A DNA stretch of 64,000 nucleotides. It comes from Gemmatimonadaceae bacterium. GTDB lineage: Bacteria > Gemmatimonadota > Gemmatimonadetes > Gemmatimonadales > Gemmatimonadaceae. The stretch's first letter is position 1, and the number at the start of each line of letters is the position of its first letter. The notes below the pieces were generated by a model. It made no database searches. It was given only the letters and a program-made list of their open reading frames with translations, and was not told where the DNA came from. Of the stretch, positions 17,504 to 26,913 are shown piece by piece. The stretch spans positions 248,001 to 312,000 of the forward strand of contig JACVCD010000002.1 in assembly GCA_016742275.1 (NCBI GenBank). Direction: 5' to 3'. Made by a program: the position numbers and the translations under genes.

Positions 17504-18355
17504 ATGTCGACGATTCTTGTAGTAGGTGCCAACGGCACCGTGGGGAGCGCACTGGCGGCGCAGCTGGAAGCGGCAGGACACCAGGTGCGACGCGGCACCA
17601 GTCAGGTGGCCGGCGCCGGACAGGTGCAGCTCGATCTCGTTTCAGGGAATGGATTGGCCGAAGCCGTGGCAGGCGCGGACGCCGTATTTCTGATGGCGCC
17701 GCCGGGATACGTGCCGCAGGACACGCTGCTTGTTCCGGTCATTGATGCCGCGCGTGGTGCTGGTGTGAAGAAGGTGGTGCTCATGACCGCAATGGGTGCA
17801 GATGCCGATCCCACGTCACCGCTCCGCCGCGCCGAACTGCATCTCGAAGTATCCGGCATTGCGTGGAACGTCATCCGTCCAAACTGGTTCATGCAGAATT
17901 TCCGCACATTCTGGCTGCATGACATTCTCACGCAGGGCGCAGTGCGTCTGCCGACCGGTCAGGGCAAGGGCAGTTTCATCGATGCGCGCGATATTGCCGA
18001 TGTCGCGGCCGTGCTGCTGACCTCCGATTCCTACGTGAATCAGGCGTTCAATCTGACCGGTGATGAAGCCCTCGATCACGATGAAGTCGTGGTGCTGCTG
18101 TCCAATGCGTCAGGAACGTCCATTCGCTACGAAGACATCACGCCGGATGCGATGCGCGCCGGACTCCTCGCCGCTGGATTGCCTGTCGGCTACGCTGATT
18201 TCCTGGTCATGATTCTCGGCTACTTCAAGCTTGGCTACTCCGCCGCCGTTTCACCGGCTGTTCAGCAGATCACGGGCCATGCGCCGCGTCGATTTGTCGA
18301 CTTCGCCAATGAGTTTGCCACAACCTGGCAGCGGGATACCGCCGATGTCGGCTGA
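17504..18355 (+). CDS. NmrA-like NAD(P)-binding (SDR atypical) protein
   Basis: The 283-residue protein starts STILVVGANGTVGSALAAQL, a Rossmann GxxGxxG nucleotide-binding loop. Later segments 'GADAVFLMAPPGY', VKKVVLMTAMGADAD, IRPNWFMQNF and FIDARDIADVAAVLL match NmrA/YtfG-type NAD(P)H-binding proteins, which reduce quinones or sense redox state. The start at 17504 is set by the Rossmann fold; in-frame sequence upstream lies under the divergent regulator and is not coding. It is probably controlled by that AraC regulator. Confidence 0.88.
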   Translation: MSTILVVGANGTVGSALAAQLEAAGHQVRRGTSQVAGAGQVQLDLVSGNGLAEAVAGADAVFLMAPPGYVPQDTLLVPVIDAARGAGVKKVVLMTAMGADADPTSPLRRAELHLEVSGIAWNVIRPNWFMQNFRTFWLHDILTQGAVRLPTGQGKGSFIDARDIADVAAVLLTSDSYVNQAFNLTGDEALDHDEVVVLLSNASGTSIRYEDITPDAMRAGLLAAGLPVGYADFLVMILGYFKLGYSAAVSPAVQQITGHAPRRFVDFANEFATTWQRDTADVG

Positions 18356-18437
18356 TCGATCACATGCAGATGTGATAGCAGTTGCGTGAAAGGCGGGCGT
18401 GGTGCGAAGATGGAATCCACACCTCGCCCGCCTTCCC

Positions 18438-19004
18438 ATGCGCACGCAGTACTTCACGGCCACGAGCCTCGACGGTTTCATTGCCACCGAAGAAGATTCG
18501 CTCGACTGGCTGTTCCCGCTCGGCGATATCAATGACACGTCTTATAGCACGTTCATCGCGGGAGTCGGCGCGCTGACGATGGGCGCATCCACGTATGAGT
18601 GGATACTGCGACATGGTGAGCAGGTCGAAGGGGAGACCGGTTCGCGGTGGCCTTACACGCAGCCCACTTGGGTGTTCACCAATCGTACGCTCGATGTGCC
18701 GACTGGCGCGGACGTGCGATTCGTACGCGGTGATGTGCGTCCTGTACATGCCGAAATGGTAAAGGCCGCCGGAGATCGCAATGTCTGGATCGTTGGTGGT
18801 GGTGATCTCGCAGGGCAATTTCACGACGCCGGTCTGCTGGATGATCTGCTGATATCCGTGGGTTCCGTCACGCTCGGCCGTGGCAAGCCACTGCTGCCGC
18901 GACGCATCGTGTCTCCGTCGCTCCGACTGACAAAGGTGCGTCAGGTGGGTGAAGGCTTCGCCGAGTTGACGTACGAAGTGCGACGCGAGGGTGGTGCGAC
19001 GTGA
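18438..19004 (+). CDS. Dihydrofolate reductase / RibD C-terminal-domain family protein
   Basis: The 188-residue protein shows the RibD-C/DHFR-like fold: 'YFTATSLDGFIATEEDSLDW', GVGALTMGASTYEW, 'PTWVFTNRTLDVP', then VWIVGGGDLAGQFHDAGLLDDLLIS and GRGKPLLPRR. Such stand-alone YyaP/YwjB-like proteins are NADPH-dependent reductases of unproven substrate. Its TGA stop overlaps the GTG start of the DUF1697 gene, so the two are probably translationally coupled. Confidence 0.88.
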   Translation: MRTQYFTATSLDGFIATEEDSLDWLFPLGDINDTSYSTFIAGVGALTMGASTYEWILRHGEQVEGETGSRWPYTQPTWVFTNRTLDVPTGADVRFVRGDVRPVHAEMVKAAGDRNVWIVGGGDLAGQFHDAGLLDDLLISVGSVTLGRGKPLLPRRIVSPSLRLTKVRQVGEGFAELTYEVRREGGAT

Positions 19005-19570
19005 GATGGCTCGCGCTGCTGCGTGGCATCAACGTTGGTGGCAATAACATCATTCCGATGGCCGATCTGCGCGCCTGCATCGAGGAACTCGGCTACGAAG
19101 ACGTGGCGACGTACATTCAGAGCGGCAATGTACTGTTCGATGGTCCGGCAACACACGCCAAAGTTGTTGCCAAAGTCGAAAAGGCGCTGAAGAAGAACTT
19201 CGACTATGAAGCGAAGCTCGTGCTGCTGTCAGCAGATCAGCTGGCTGAAGTGATTGCCGAGGCACCGCGAGGATTTGGCAGCAAGCCGGACGAGTATCGC
19301 TACGATGTCATGTTTCTTCGGCCTACGGTGAATGCAGAAGAGTTGGTGAAAGATTTTCCAGTCAATCCTGAGGTAGATGCGTGCTGGGCCGGCTCACATG
19401 CCGTGTACTATCGGCGTCTCATCGCCAAGGCGGACCAAACCTATCTCGATCGAGCGATTCGGCTTCCGGCCGGCAGAGAGATGACTGTGCGTAACTGGAA
19501 CACCACATCGCGTTTGGCTGCCATGGCAGCGACGGAAGCACCGAAGAAACGGGTGACTCGCAAGTCATGA
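19001..19570 (+). CDS. DUF1697 family protein
   Basis: The 189-residue protein carries the diagnostic DUF1697 opening 'RWLALLRGINVGGNNIIPMA', ELGYEDVATYIQSGNVLF, and later 'EYRYDVMFLRP' and MTVRNWNTTSRLAAMA. Function of the family is not established. The start is GTG, lying within the GTGA that also holds the stop of the preceding gene. Its own stop overlaps the start of the next gene (ATGA). Confidence 0.9.
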   Translation: MRWLALLRGINVGGNNIIPMADLRACIEELGYEDVATYIQSGNVLFDGPATHAKVVAKVEKALKKNFDYEAKLVLLSADQLAEVIAEAPRGFGSKPDEYRYDVMFLRPTVNAEELVKDFPVNPEVDACWAGSHAVYYRRLIAKADQTYLDRAIRLPAGREMTVRNWNTTSRLAAMAATEAPKKRVTRKS

Positions 19571-20058
19571 AATTTCGCGACGCGACGGCAGACGATGCGC
19601 CCGTGCTGGCGGCGCTGCACAATGCCACCGCCGGTGCACTGGTGGCGCGATTTGGTGACGGCCCGTGGAATGGTGTTTCTACCGAGCGTGGGGTGTTGAA
19701 CGAAATGCGCCATGCACGCATTCGCGTGGGAATAGAAGCGAAGAAGATTGTCTGCAGCCTGCGTTTGGCAACGAAGAAGCCATGGGCTATCGACGTTTCG
19801 TACTTCACACCGGTACCGCGGGCCATCTATCTCACCGGCATGGCAGTAGCAGTGGCGCATCAGGGACGCGGTGTTGGTCGTCTGGCGCTCGTTGATGCGC
19901 TCGAGGTTGTGCGGGAATGGCCTGCAACAGCGATTCGACTCGACGCATGGGATGCAACGGCGGGCGCCGGAGGATTCTACGGAAAGTGCGGTTATGCCAA
20001 TCGTGGGCATGCGGTGTATCGCGGCACACCACTCGTATACTACGAAATGCTGGTGTGA
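19567..20058 (+). CDS. GNAT family N-acetyltransferase
   Basis: The 163-residue protein has a GNAT fold: 'MKFRDATADDAPVLAALHNA', IYLTGMAVAVAHQGRGVGRLALVDAL (acetyl-CoA binding QGRGVGR) and 'FYGKCGYANRGHAVYRG'. The substrate is not predictable. It is the last gene of the coupled DHFR-like/DUF1697/GNAT set (4-bp ATGA overlap) and its 3' end overlaps the convergent AraC gene by 19 bp. Confidence 0.85.
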   Translation: MKFRDATADDAPVLAALHNATAGALVARFGDGPWNGVSTERGVLNEMRHARIRVGIEAKKIVCSLRLATKKPWAIDVSYFTPVPRAIYLTGMAVAVAHQGRGVGRLALVDALEVVREWPATAIRLDAWDATAGAGGFYGKCGYANRGHAVYRGTPLVYYEMLV

Positions 20059-21107
20059 CGCTGTCGCTGTGACGGCTGCTGTGATCGCCAGCTTTGCACG
20101 GTGCCACCGGTCCATCGGCGAAATGCGCGAAAGAACGGTGCCGGTTCACTGAAGCCAAGCAGGAACGCCACTTCACTGGCCGTAAGTCGGCCTTCGTTTA
20201 GCAGGAGCTCGGCTCGCTCGCGACGCACATCGTCCACAATCATGGCGAACGTGGTGGACTCAGTCGACAACCGACGCTGCAGTGTGCGCGCAGACATGCC
20301 GAGTCGCTTGGCCACGCCGTCCTGACGCGGCTCTCCATCGGCAAGTGCCATGGCCACGTCGCGGCGCACCTGCGCGGTAACGGAGTCGTTGTCGGCGATG
20401 TTGTCGAGCAATCGCTGCGCCTGCTGTGTGAGATAGCCAGACAGACGGGCATCCTGCTTGGGCAGCGGCCAATCAAGCCACGACGCATCGAAGGCCATCT
20501 CGAAGACGGCGCCACCCCACGCCACGGGACAGGTGAACCACTGTTCGTGTTCGGCAGCATTCGCAGGGCGCGGCAAGGGGTACGTCACTGAACGCACCGT
20601 GACGGCTTCACCGGTCAATCCCCGCATGAGTGCGCGCATGCCGCTGGCAAATGCAAAGACGGGTTCACGCAGTTGAGCGAACGGCCCCGCCATAACCTTG
20701 CTGAATACCAACCGATCACCCGCTGCTGTGGAGCGGACTTCAGTAGTTGGTACGAGACCTGGATGCAGTACCGCGCGAAATCGGTGCAGCCATTCCAGTG
20801 CTTCACGGACGGTACGTCCATGCTGCATGGCATAACCCACGGCTCCAAGACTGGTAGCGCCCAGTCGTTCACCAATAGCCAGTCCCATGGGACGATCCTG
20901 CAGGGCGCGCCAGACGGCGACGTCGGCGGCGACAGGCACACGCGCGTCGGGGTCTGACAGCTGCGCCGCAGTAAGTCCGCTCGCCTCCAGCAGGGCCTGA
21001 TGCGATGCGCCGAGTGCAACGGCGGCCTCGATCACATCGGCCACCACAGCCGCGAGCACCGTGCCTTCGATGGTTGCTGCGGCCGTGGCTGGAGGAGGCG
21101 TGGTCAT
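20040..21107 (-). CDS. AraC family transcriptional regulator (Arabinose_bd/OruR type)
   Basis: A 355-residue regulator. The N-terminal two thirds look like the AraC-type arabinose-binding domain family of OruR/ArgR-like regulators ('LGASHQALLEASGLTAAQL', MGLAIGERLGATSLGAVGYAMQH). The C-terminus (about 245-345) holds the AraC HTH: VAKRLGMSARTLQRRLSTESTTF and ASEVAFLLGFSEPAPFFRAFRRWTG. It is divergent from the FAD monooxygenase gene 125 bp away, its probable target. ATG at 21107 is preferred over a GTG five codons upstream. Confidence 0.88.
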   Translation of the reverse strand: MTTPPPATAAATIEGTVLAAVVADVIEAAVALGASHQALLEASGLTAAQLSDPDARVPVAADVAVWRALQDRPMGLAIGERLGATSLGAVGYAMQHGRTVREALEWLHRFRAVLHPGLVPTTEVRSTAAGDRLVFSKVMAGPFAQLREPVFAFASGMRALMRGLTGEAVTVRSVTYPLPRPANAAEHEQWFTCPVAWGGAVFEMAFDASWLDWPLPKQDARLSGYLTQQAQRLLDNIADNDSVTAQVRRDVAMALADGEPRQDGVAKRLGMSARTLQRRLSTESTTFAMIVDDVRRERAELLLNEGRLTASEVAFLLGFSEPAPFFRAFRRWTGGTVQSWRSQQPSQRQRHTSIS

Positions 21108-21232
21108 GCTGGATGCTGGCACGGTGATCAGGACGGCGCAACCAGGGCGCGCCAGCAGTTGGCGTCGTTGGTCAGAACGATGGCGCGCGCGGTCACGGCG
21201 CAGGCGACCCGGGCTTGCGACTGTACGTCACT

Positions 21233-22597
21233 ATGAATCTCTCAACATTTCGCATACTGGTCGTCGGCGCCGCAGCCGGTGGCGCTTCTACCGCACTGTT
21301 GCTCGCGCGCGCCGGCGCGCAGGTCACACTCATTGATCGTGTCGCGGAGTTTCGCGCTGTTGGCGCAGGTCTGTCGCTGGCGGCCAATGGGCGCGCCGTA
21401 CTGGAAGCATTGGGGCTCTGGCCGGCACTTATTGGCGATGGCTCCGGTGCTCGCGCCATTCGTGGCGCGCGTTTGATCGATCAAGTCGGTCGTACGCTCA
21501 TGACACCACCTGATGGTGCGGAGCTGGCTGTTGTGACACGCGCTCGACTGCAGGAAGTGCTGCTTGATGCGGTAATGGCAGAACCCCGAATCACTTGCCG
21601 ATTTGGTGTGTCACTGGAGCGCGCTGGACCTGATGGTATTGTCACCTTGCACGACGATAGTGAAGAGGGGCGCAAGCATCCCATTCCCGCCCCATTGACG
21701 ATGGATGCGTTCGATCTCGTCATCGGTGCGGATGGTGTGCATTCACAGGTCCGTGCGTGCGGAAACTTTGGTGCACAGGTTACGGATACGGGTATCACGT
21801 ACCTGCGGGCGCTCACGACCGGAACGGGGCCTGGTATTCCCGGGGTGGGTGGACGGAGCAGCGAGTCTGCCAGTGATGCAGTGGAAGCATGGACACCGGC
21901 TGGATTATTCGGTGCACTGCCCACCTCCGAAGGGCACTACATCTACGGCAGTGCTGATGCGCCCGATGTGCGTGAAGCGATTGTGCAGCGCGATCTCGAA
22001 GGCGTGGCGCGCGCATGGGGACTGGCGTGGCGCCCTGCGGCTGCACTACTGCGCGCGGTGGATACGATTGAATCGTTGCTGGTGAATCGTGTTCTGCATG
22101 TGAACTGCACGCGCTGGCACGATGGTCGTCTCGTGTTGCTGGGAGACGCGGCGCACGCGATGGCGCCCAACTTGGGGCAGGGAGCAAACAGCGCACTCGT
22201 GGACGCGGCCGTTCTTGTAGATGCGCTGCGTCATGCCGCCACCCTCGAAGAAGGGTTGATTGCTTACACGGTCCGTCGCCGCGAGGCTGTTGGTCGTGTT
22301 GCACGTTCGTCGGCGGCGTTGGGCTGGCTCGCCGAGCGCCGACACGTCGTCGCGCGATTCCTGCGCGACCGCCTGCTGTGGCCGATCGCGGCGCGACTCA
22401 CGACGTCACGTCAGCTGAATCAGCTATTGCAGGAATCACCCGAGGTGTTGCGGCGCATGGTCACGGAAGCCATGCAACAACATCCGAACCACGAAGCGGG
22501 TCAGGGCGCGCCGGTGTTGGACGCACGGGCCGATCGCGCCGCTTCAATGGTGCGTTCCCATTTGGCGGCTTCCGCTGGACGTCCCCAGGCACGATAG
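21233..22597 (+). CDS. FAD-dependent monooxygenase (PHBH-like)
   Basis: The 454-residue flavoprotein has an N-terminal FAD-binding Rossmann motif (ILVVGAAAGGASTALLLARAGAQVTLID). Its second conserved Gly is Ala, a mild deviation. It also has the DG motif LVIGADGVHSQVR and the second FAD motif LVLLGDAAHAMAPNLGQGANSAL. These define group A aromatic hydroxylases and related epoxidases. Substrate is unknown. It is divergent from an AraC regulator. The last 97 bp overlap the convergent kinase-TPR gene on the other strand. Confidence 0.9.
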   Translation: MNLSTFRILVVGAAAGGASTALLLARAGAQVTLIDRVAEFRAVGAGLSLAANGRAVLEALGLWPALIGDGSGARAIRGARLIDQVGRTLMTPPDGAELAVVTRARLQEVLLDAVMAEPRITCRFGVSLERAGPDGIVTLHDDSEEGRKHPIPAPLTMDAFDLVIGADGVHSQVRACGNFGAQVTDTGITYLRALTTGTGPGIPGVGGRSSESASDAVEAWTPAGLFGALPTSEGHYIYGSADAPDVREAIVQRDLEGVARAWGLAWRPAAALLRAVDTIESLLVNRVLHVNCTRWHDGRLVLLGDAAHAMAPNLGQGANSALVDAAVLVDALRHAATLEEGLIAYTVRRREAVGRVARSSAALGWLAERRHVVARFLRDRLLWPIAARLTTSRQLNQLLQESPEVLRRMVTEAMQQHPNHEAGQGAPVLDARADRAASMVRSHLAASAGRPQAR

Positions 22598-25134
22598 AGC
22601 TCGACGAGTCGTCGCCACACATCCTGCACGGGTTCTAGTTCGTGTGGCAGTTCGGCACTGAGTTGTTTTTCGGCGGGAAGCAGCAGCGACTCTGCTTCCT
22701 GATACTTTCCGCCCTGCGTGAGCACTTCACCGAGTGAGCTGCGCGTGGACGAAAGAATCCAGTGACCGGCCGGCAGCGCAGCGGTACGCACGGCGAGTGC
22801 TTCCCGAACCCAGCGCTCGCCGACGCTGGCGGAGTCCATGCGTGAGAGGGCGACACCGAGATGCATCATGGCAGCGCCAAGGGCCGTGTGTGTGGGCTCG
22901 AGTGTGCGCCCACGGAGCGCGATGACACGTCGTGTCCATTGTGTGGATTCGAGATACCGACCACGCCGACGCAGGTGATCGCCGAAGTTGAGCATCGACA
23001 TGGCGAGATTGGGGTGCTCAGCGCCGAGCAATCGCTCACGCATGCCGATGACTTCACGATAGATGGCTTCCGCGGAGTCGAGCTGTCCCATGCGTTCGAG
23101 CGCACCGGCACGAACAGCAAGAATGGGGGGCAATCCACTGCCATCCGGCGCACCGGCGCGTTTCTCGAGAGCCAGTGCGGCTTTGAGCAGCGTGTCCGCT
23201 GCCGTGGGATTGGCGAGATCACTTTCGACGACGGCGGCTGAGACATACGTGGGTACGCCAGCGGTCGCGTCATCCGGATAGTGCTGACGATGCAGATCGA
23301 GTGACTGGTAGAACAGCGGCAGTGCCTCGGCGTTGCGGCCAAGACGTGCCAGGGTTTGCGCGCGCGTGTCGAGCAGGGTCGCGCGATCCGTGACGGGAAC
23401 ATCCTCTCGTATGCGATACAGACTGTCTACGATGCGCAGTACGGAATCGGCGGATTCGTACCGCCCTTCTTCCCAGCGGACCACACCGAGATCCAGCAGA
23501 GCGCGATCAGAGCGTGTGTTCCCTTCGGGGACAGCGCGCGCGTATGCGGTAAGGCTTCGCTGATACTGTGTATCGGCAGCGGCGTACTCGCCGAGCGCGA
23601 CATAAGTGCCACCGATGATGTGGCGCAATTCCGCTTCGAGCGCTGGTGACGATCGCGAACGCTCAAGACGCACAGCCGCGGAGTCGAGTACATCGCGCAC
23701 CTTGGCTTCGGGGCCGAGCACGCCCGGCTTGGCCGCACCCAACATGTCGGTAAGGAAGGTCTGTACTTCCGTGGCGCGCGCTGCTTCAGCGCTGGCGCGT
23801 GTTGCCTGCTGCATCGCGGCGGTTGCGCCAAGCACCAGCGACGCCAGTGCAACGGATGTACCCAGTGTTTCAGCGCGACGTCGACGAATGAACTTGCCGA
23901 CGCGATAACCCAGACTGTCGGGACGTGCGCGCACCGGCCGTCCGGCCAGATGGCGCGACACATCTTCCATGAAAGCGTCAACAGACTGATAGCGACGATC
24001 CGGTTCCTTGCGGAGCGCCATGCCCACAATGGCATCGAGATCGCCATGCACTGCACGACGCAAGCGCTCGAGTGAACGTGCATGCATGGTCTGCACACGC
24101 GATGCGTTCACTGCACTACTCACGCGGGGAGCCGGCGTCTGCTCCACGGTGCGCTCCATGGCCGTGAGCGAGAGACCGTTGAGTGCAAATGGCCGCTTAC
24201 CGGCAATCAATTCGAACAGCAGCACACCGAGCGCATACACATCGGCGGCCGTACCAACCGGTTCACCGCGAATCTGTTCTGGCGCCGCATACTCCGGCGT
24301 AAACACGCGCGCGCCAATCGCTGTCTGTGGTACTTCGCCATCCACCCCGCCGTCCGCGTCACTCAGCAGGCGGGCAATCCCGAAGTCGAGCAGCTTTACG
24401 GCACCATCCGCGGTGACGAGAATGTTGCCTGGCTTGAGATCGCGATGCACCACGAGCTGCCGATGCGCCACTCGCACCGCATCACCTACTTCGAGAAAGA
24501 GGCGCAGTCGTGCATCGATATCGAGCTGACGATCGTCGCACCATGTCGTGATGGGTGCGCCATCGATGAACTCCATCACGAAGTACGGCTGTCCGTCTGG
24601 TGTGACACCACCATCGAGCAGCGCCGCAATACGTGGATGTTGTAGTGTGGCGAGGATCTGCCGCTCGGTGCGGAATCGCCGTGCGGCCGCATCACCGTCG
24701 GCAATACGCCGGAGGAACTTGATGGCTACGCGCTGGCGATACTGGTCGTCGGCGCGCACGCCTTCATGCACCGTGCCCATACCACCGGCGCCAATGCGAC
24801 GTCCCACGGCCCAGGGACCAAGTCGCAGGCCATTGTGGTCGGTGTCACGGGCTGCGTCGCGCGCCGCGGCAACAATTGGGGCCGCGCCAAGTGAGCGACC
24901 GCTGTCATGAGCGGCCAGCAACGCCGAGAGTTCTTCGCCCAGCGAACGGTCACGACGCGACGCCTGTGAGACGATGGCTTCACGCTCGTCGGCCGTGACC
25001 TGCAGAGCGTCGTGAAACAGGGCCTCAAGTTCAGCGACCCGCGCCGGAGAGAGTGTGGCGGGTCGCTGAGAATCGTCCTGCGCCGACGACTGTTCGTTGG
25101 AATCGGCCTCTCCGGATTCTGAATTGGCGCTCAT
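22501..25134 (-). CDS. Ser/Thr protein kinase with C-terminal TPR repeats
   Basis: The 877-residue protein has an N-terminal helix (SPARVAELEALFHDALQV), a Hanks kinase domain at about 108-380 with GAGGMGTVHEG (115-125), Lys139, HRDLKPGN (230-237), DFG (250-252) and APEQ. One transmembrane helix follows at about 422-442. The C-terminal half is a TPR array (repeats such as 'DTQYQRSLTAYARAVPEG' and 'AEAIYREVIGMRERLLGAEH'). This kinase/TM/TPR layout is common in Gemmatimonadota and Acidobacteriota. The TPR part is probably periplasmic and senses proteins. The gene's 3' end overlaps the FAD monooxygenase gene by 97 bp. Confidence 0.93.
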   Translation of the reverse strand: MSANSESGEADSNEQSSAQDDSQRPATLSPARVAELEALFHDALQVTADEREAIVSQASRRDRSLGEELSALLAAHDSGRSLGAAPIVAAARDAARDTDHNGLRLGPWAVGRRIGAGGMGTVHEGVRADDQYRQRVAIKFLRRIADGDAAARRFRTERQILATLQHPRIAALLDGGVTPDGQPYFVMEFIDGAPITTWCDDRQLDIDARLRLFLEVGDAVRVAHRQLVVHRDLKPGNILVTADGAVKLLDFGIARLLSDADGGVDGEVPQTAIGARVFTPEYAAPEQIRGEPVGTAADVYALGVLLFELIAGKRPFALNGLSLTAMERTVEQTPAPRVSSAVNASRVQTMHARSLERLRRAVHGDLDAIVGMALRKEPDRRYQSVDAFMEDVSRHLAGRPVRARPDSLGYRVGKFIRRRRAETLGTSVALASLVLGATAAMQQATRASAEAARATEVQTFLTDMLGAAKPGVLGPEAKVRDVLDSAAVRLERSRSSPALEAELRHIIGGTYVALGEYAAADTQYQRSLTAYARAVPEGNTRSDRALLDLGVVRWEEGRYESADSVLRIVDSLYRIREDVPVTDRATLLDTRAQTLARLGRNAEALPLFYQSLDLHRQHYPDDATAGVPTYVSAAVVESDLANPTAADTLLKAALALEKRAGAPDGSGLPPILAVRAGALERMGQLDSAEAIYREVIGMRERLLGAEHPNLAMSMLNFGDHLRRRGRYLESTQWTRRVIALRGRTLEPTHTALGAAMMHLGVALSRMDSASVGERWVREALAVRTAALPAGHWILSSTRSSLGEVLTQGGKYQEAESLLLPAEKQLSAELPHELEPVQDVWRRLVELYRAWGRPAEAAKWERTIEAARSARASNTGAP

Positions 25135-25205
25135 GTGCCAACGCTACCGTCTCCTGTCGGCATCCGATAGACGGGAGCCCGATAGACGGCAGCCCGTCCG
25201 GGGCT

Positions 25206-26327
25206 CTATGTGGACATCGAGATCTCGGTCGAGAACCCCTCCGTTGGGAATCGCAGTCCCGCCGCGACCCCACCATGGGCATCGAGACGGGCGCGGGCCG
25301 GACCATCCACTTCAAGCACATCGGCGCCCTGGGCCAGCGCGGCTCGAATGAGCGCGCGAGCCTCGGCCGGGTGTTCATGCACGAACCGCTCGGTGACGAT
25401 CAGATCGCTGACCTGAGCGCGCTCGAGCGCCCGCTCGGTATCTGCCGGACCCATGACCCCGCGGGCCAGACTGGCGGCCTGATTCTCGATGGCCACCACG
25501 CGATCCATTTCCCATGCAGCGCGCATGGCCAGCGCGGCATCGAGTGCCACTCGTGTGCGATCGGCGGCACTCGCGGTCATATCCAATGACGCCGCTGTGT
25601 CGGTGCGGGCGGCCAGACGCGGTGGCAGCATACTTCGCAGTCGCTGCAATAACTGCGTATTGCCGCCCAGCACGACCCACTCACCTGATTCATCAAGTCG
25701 TGTGATACGCGCCGCTACATCGCGAAGGAGATGTTCGGTGGCGTCTCGCCAAGCGCGCTGGGCGACATCCGTGCGCGCGGTGCCTCGGGTTCCGGCATGG
25801 AAACCCTGCCTGGGTGCATCACCCATGTGCGGCGTGATGTCGATGTCGACGTCGGTGGTGATCGTGTCGAGTGGTTCCAGGGCGCCGTGCCGGATGCGTG
25901 CGATTTCCGCATGACGCTGATCGGTCATCACGAGTAGCACAGGCAGGTCGCGACGCAGGACATGCAGGTATGGCACGGTATCCGGACCCTGCTGCCACGT
26001 GACGACTGTACCCGTGTCGACTGGCAGGCGGGCCGTGTGCTGTACGCCGCGTCGGGTGATCATCATGACCCACCCGGGAGCGCCCGCCGGGTCATTTCCC
26101 GCAGCGAGTTCGTCGTACAGGGTTGTGAGACACGCCGCGAAGCGGTCGTGCTCGTGCGGTGCTTCGCGCGCGACGCGTTGTGCTTCATCGCGCAGTCGGG
26201 ACTCGAGGCGTCTTTGCCATACATGACGCTCAGCGGGATCGCGCGCGGCGCCCGCAACGTACACCGTGAGAACCTGTTCGCCGTGCAACGCACGTTCGAG
26301 CGCGGCGAGCGTCTGTGACGTCAACAT
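25206..26327 (-). CDS. baeRF family protein (bacterial eRF1-like fold)
   Basis: The 373-residue protein resembles the bacterial archaeo-eukaryotic release factor (baeRF) family. 'ALERALHGEQVLTVYVAGAA' opens an N-terminal domain; the middle domain reads HMGDAPRQGFHAGTRGTART followed by a long charged helix; the C-terminal L7Ae-like domain has VSDLIVTERFVHEHPAEAR and GVAAGLRFPT. The GGQ tripeptide used by true release factors for peptidyl-tRNA hydrolysis is absent, so ordinary release activity is unlikely. The family has been linked to ribosome-targeting or conflict roles. It lies just upstream of the kinase-TPR gene, same strand, 71 bp apart. Confidence 0.75.
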   Translation of the reverse strand: MLTSQTLAALERALHGEQVLTVYVAGAARDPAERHVWQRRLESRLRDEAQRVAREAPHEHDRFAACLTTLYDELAAGNDPAGAPGWVMMITRRGVQHTARLPVDTGTVVTWQQGPDTVPYLHVLRRDLPVLLVMTDQRHAEIARIRHGALEPLDTITTDVDIDITPHMGDAPRQGFHAGTRGTARTDVAQRAWRDATEHLLRDVAARITRLDESGEWVVLGGNTQLLQRLRSMLPPRLAARTDTAASLDMTASAADRTRVALDAALAMRAAWEMDRVVAIENQAASLARGVMGPADTERALERAQVSDLIVTERFVHEHPAEARALIRAALAQGADVLEVDGPARARLDAHGGVAAGLRFPTEGFSTEISMST

Positions 26328-26478
26328 GCCGGCCTCCAGTCCACAGCCAAGGGAAGGATATGGGGGAAGCTAGGCGATATGTGTCTCTTTGCGAGTGGGA
26401 AGAACCCTGACACGAGCACAGCCGCTACCGCCTGCTGCGCGTGACGCCGGACCTTTTGGTGATGTTGATGAGGTACAC

Positions 26479-26913
26479 ATGGCATCACCTCGAACACTCT
26501 TCGCTATGATGAAACGCTTCGTCCCTGTCGCCCTGCTGCTCGCAGCAGTTGGTGGATTCACCGGCTGCATGAACGTATCCGTCCGGGACACCAGCGGTGC
26601 GCTCTATGCACGCGTCCAAGGTACCGTGACGCGCGCGAATGGTTCGGTGGTTCCCAACGTGACGGTCGGGCTGTCCTGTGTTGGCAAGACGGCTGATGCA
26701 TTCGGCCAGACGACGCAGGCAAACTCGAGCGGTGTATTCGAATTCCCTATCACGTCGCCGATCGGTTTCGAGCCGCTTCCTGGCTTCACGAGCGTTTGTC
26801 GCGTGCTCACGCCCGTAGAGGGAACGGCCCAGGCGGAAGTCAGCGTCACGGTCACGTATGGTGAGTCTTCATCGTCCCGACCCACCACACAGGTGACGCT
26901 CGTCATTCCCTAG
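26479..26913 (+). CDS. Small lipoprotein with carboxypeptidase-regulatory-like fold
   Basis: About 144 residues. The N-terminus has a basic region, the hydrophobic FVPVALLLAAVGG and a lipobox-like GFTGC. The mature part reads ARVQGTVTRANGSVVPNVTVGLSCVG, then 'QANSSGVFEFPITSPIG', a single beta-sandwich of the carboxypeptidase-regulatory type. The start at 26479 is favoured by a GAGG five bases upstream; ATGs at 26506/26509 remain possible. Its TAG stop and that of the convergent DUF4159 gene share a CTAG palindrome. Confidence 0.7.
   Translation: MASPRTLFAMMKRFVPVALLLAAVGGFTGCMNVSVRDTSGALYARVQGTVTRANGSVVPNVTVGLSCVGKTADAFGQTTQANSSGVFEFPITSPIGFEPLPGFTSVCRVLTPVEGTAQAEVSVTVTYGESSSSRPTTQVTLVIP

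Noticed and set aside
25164-25193. Two tandem 15-bp units (CCGATAGACGG[G/C]AGC)
   Set aside because: Only two copies between genes, too few and too short for a CRISPR or regulatory array.
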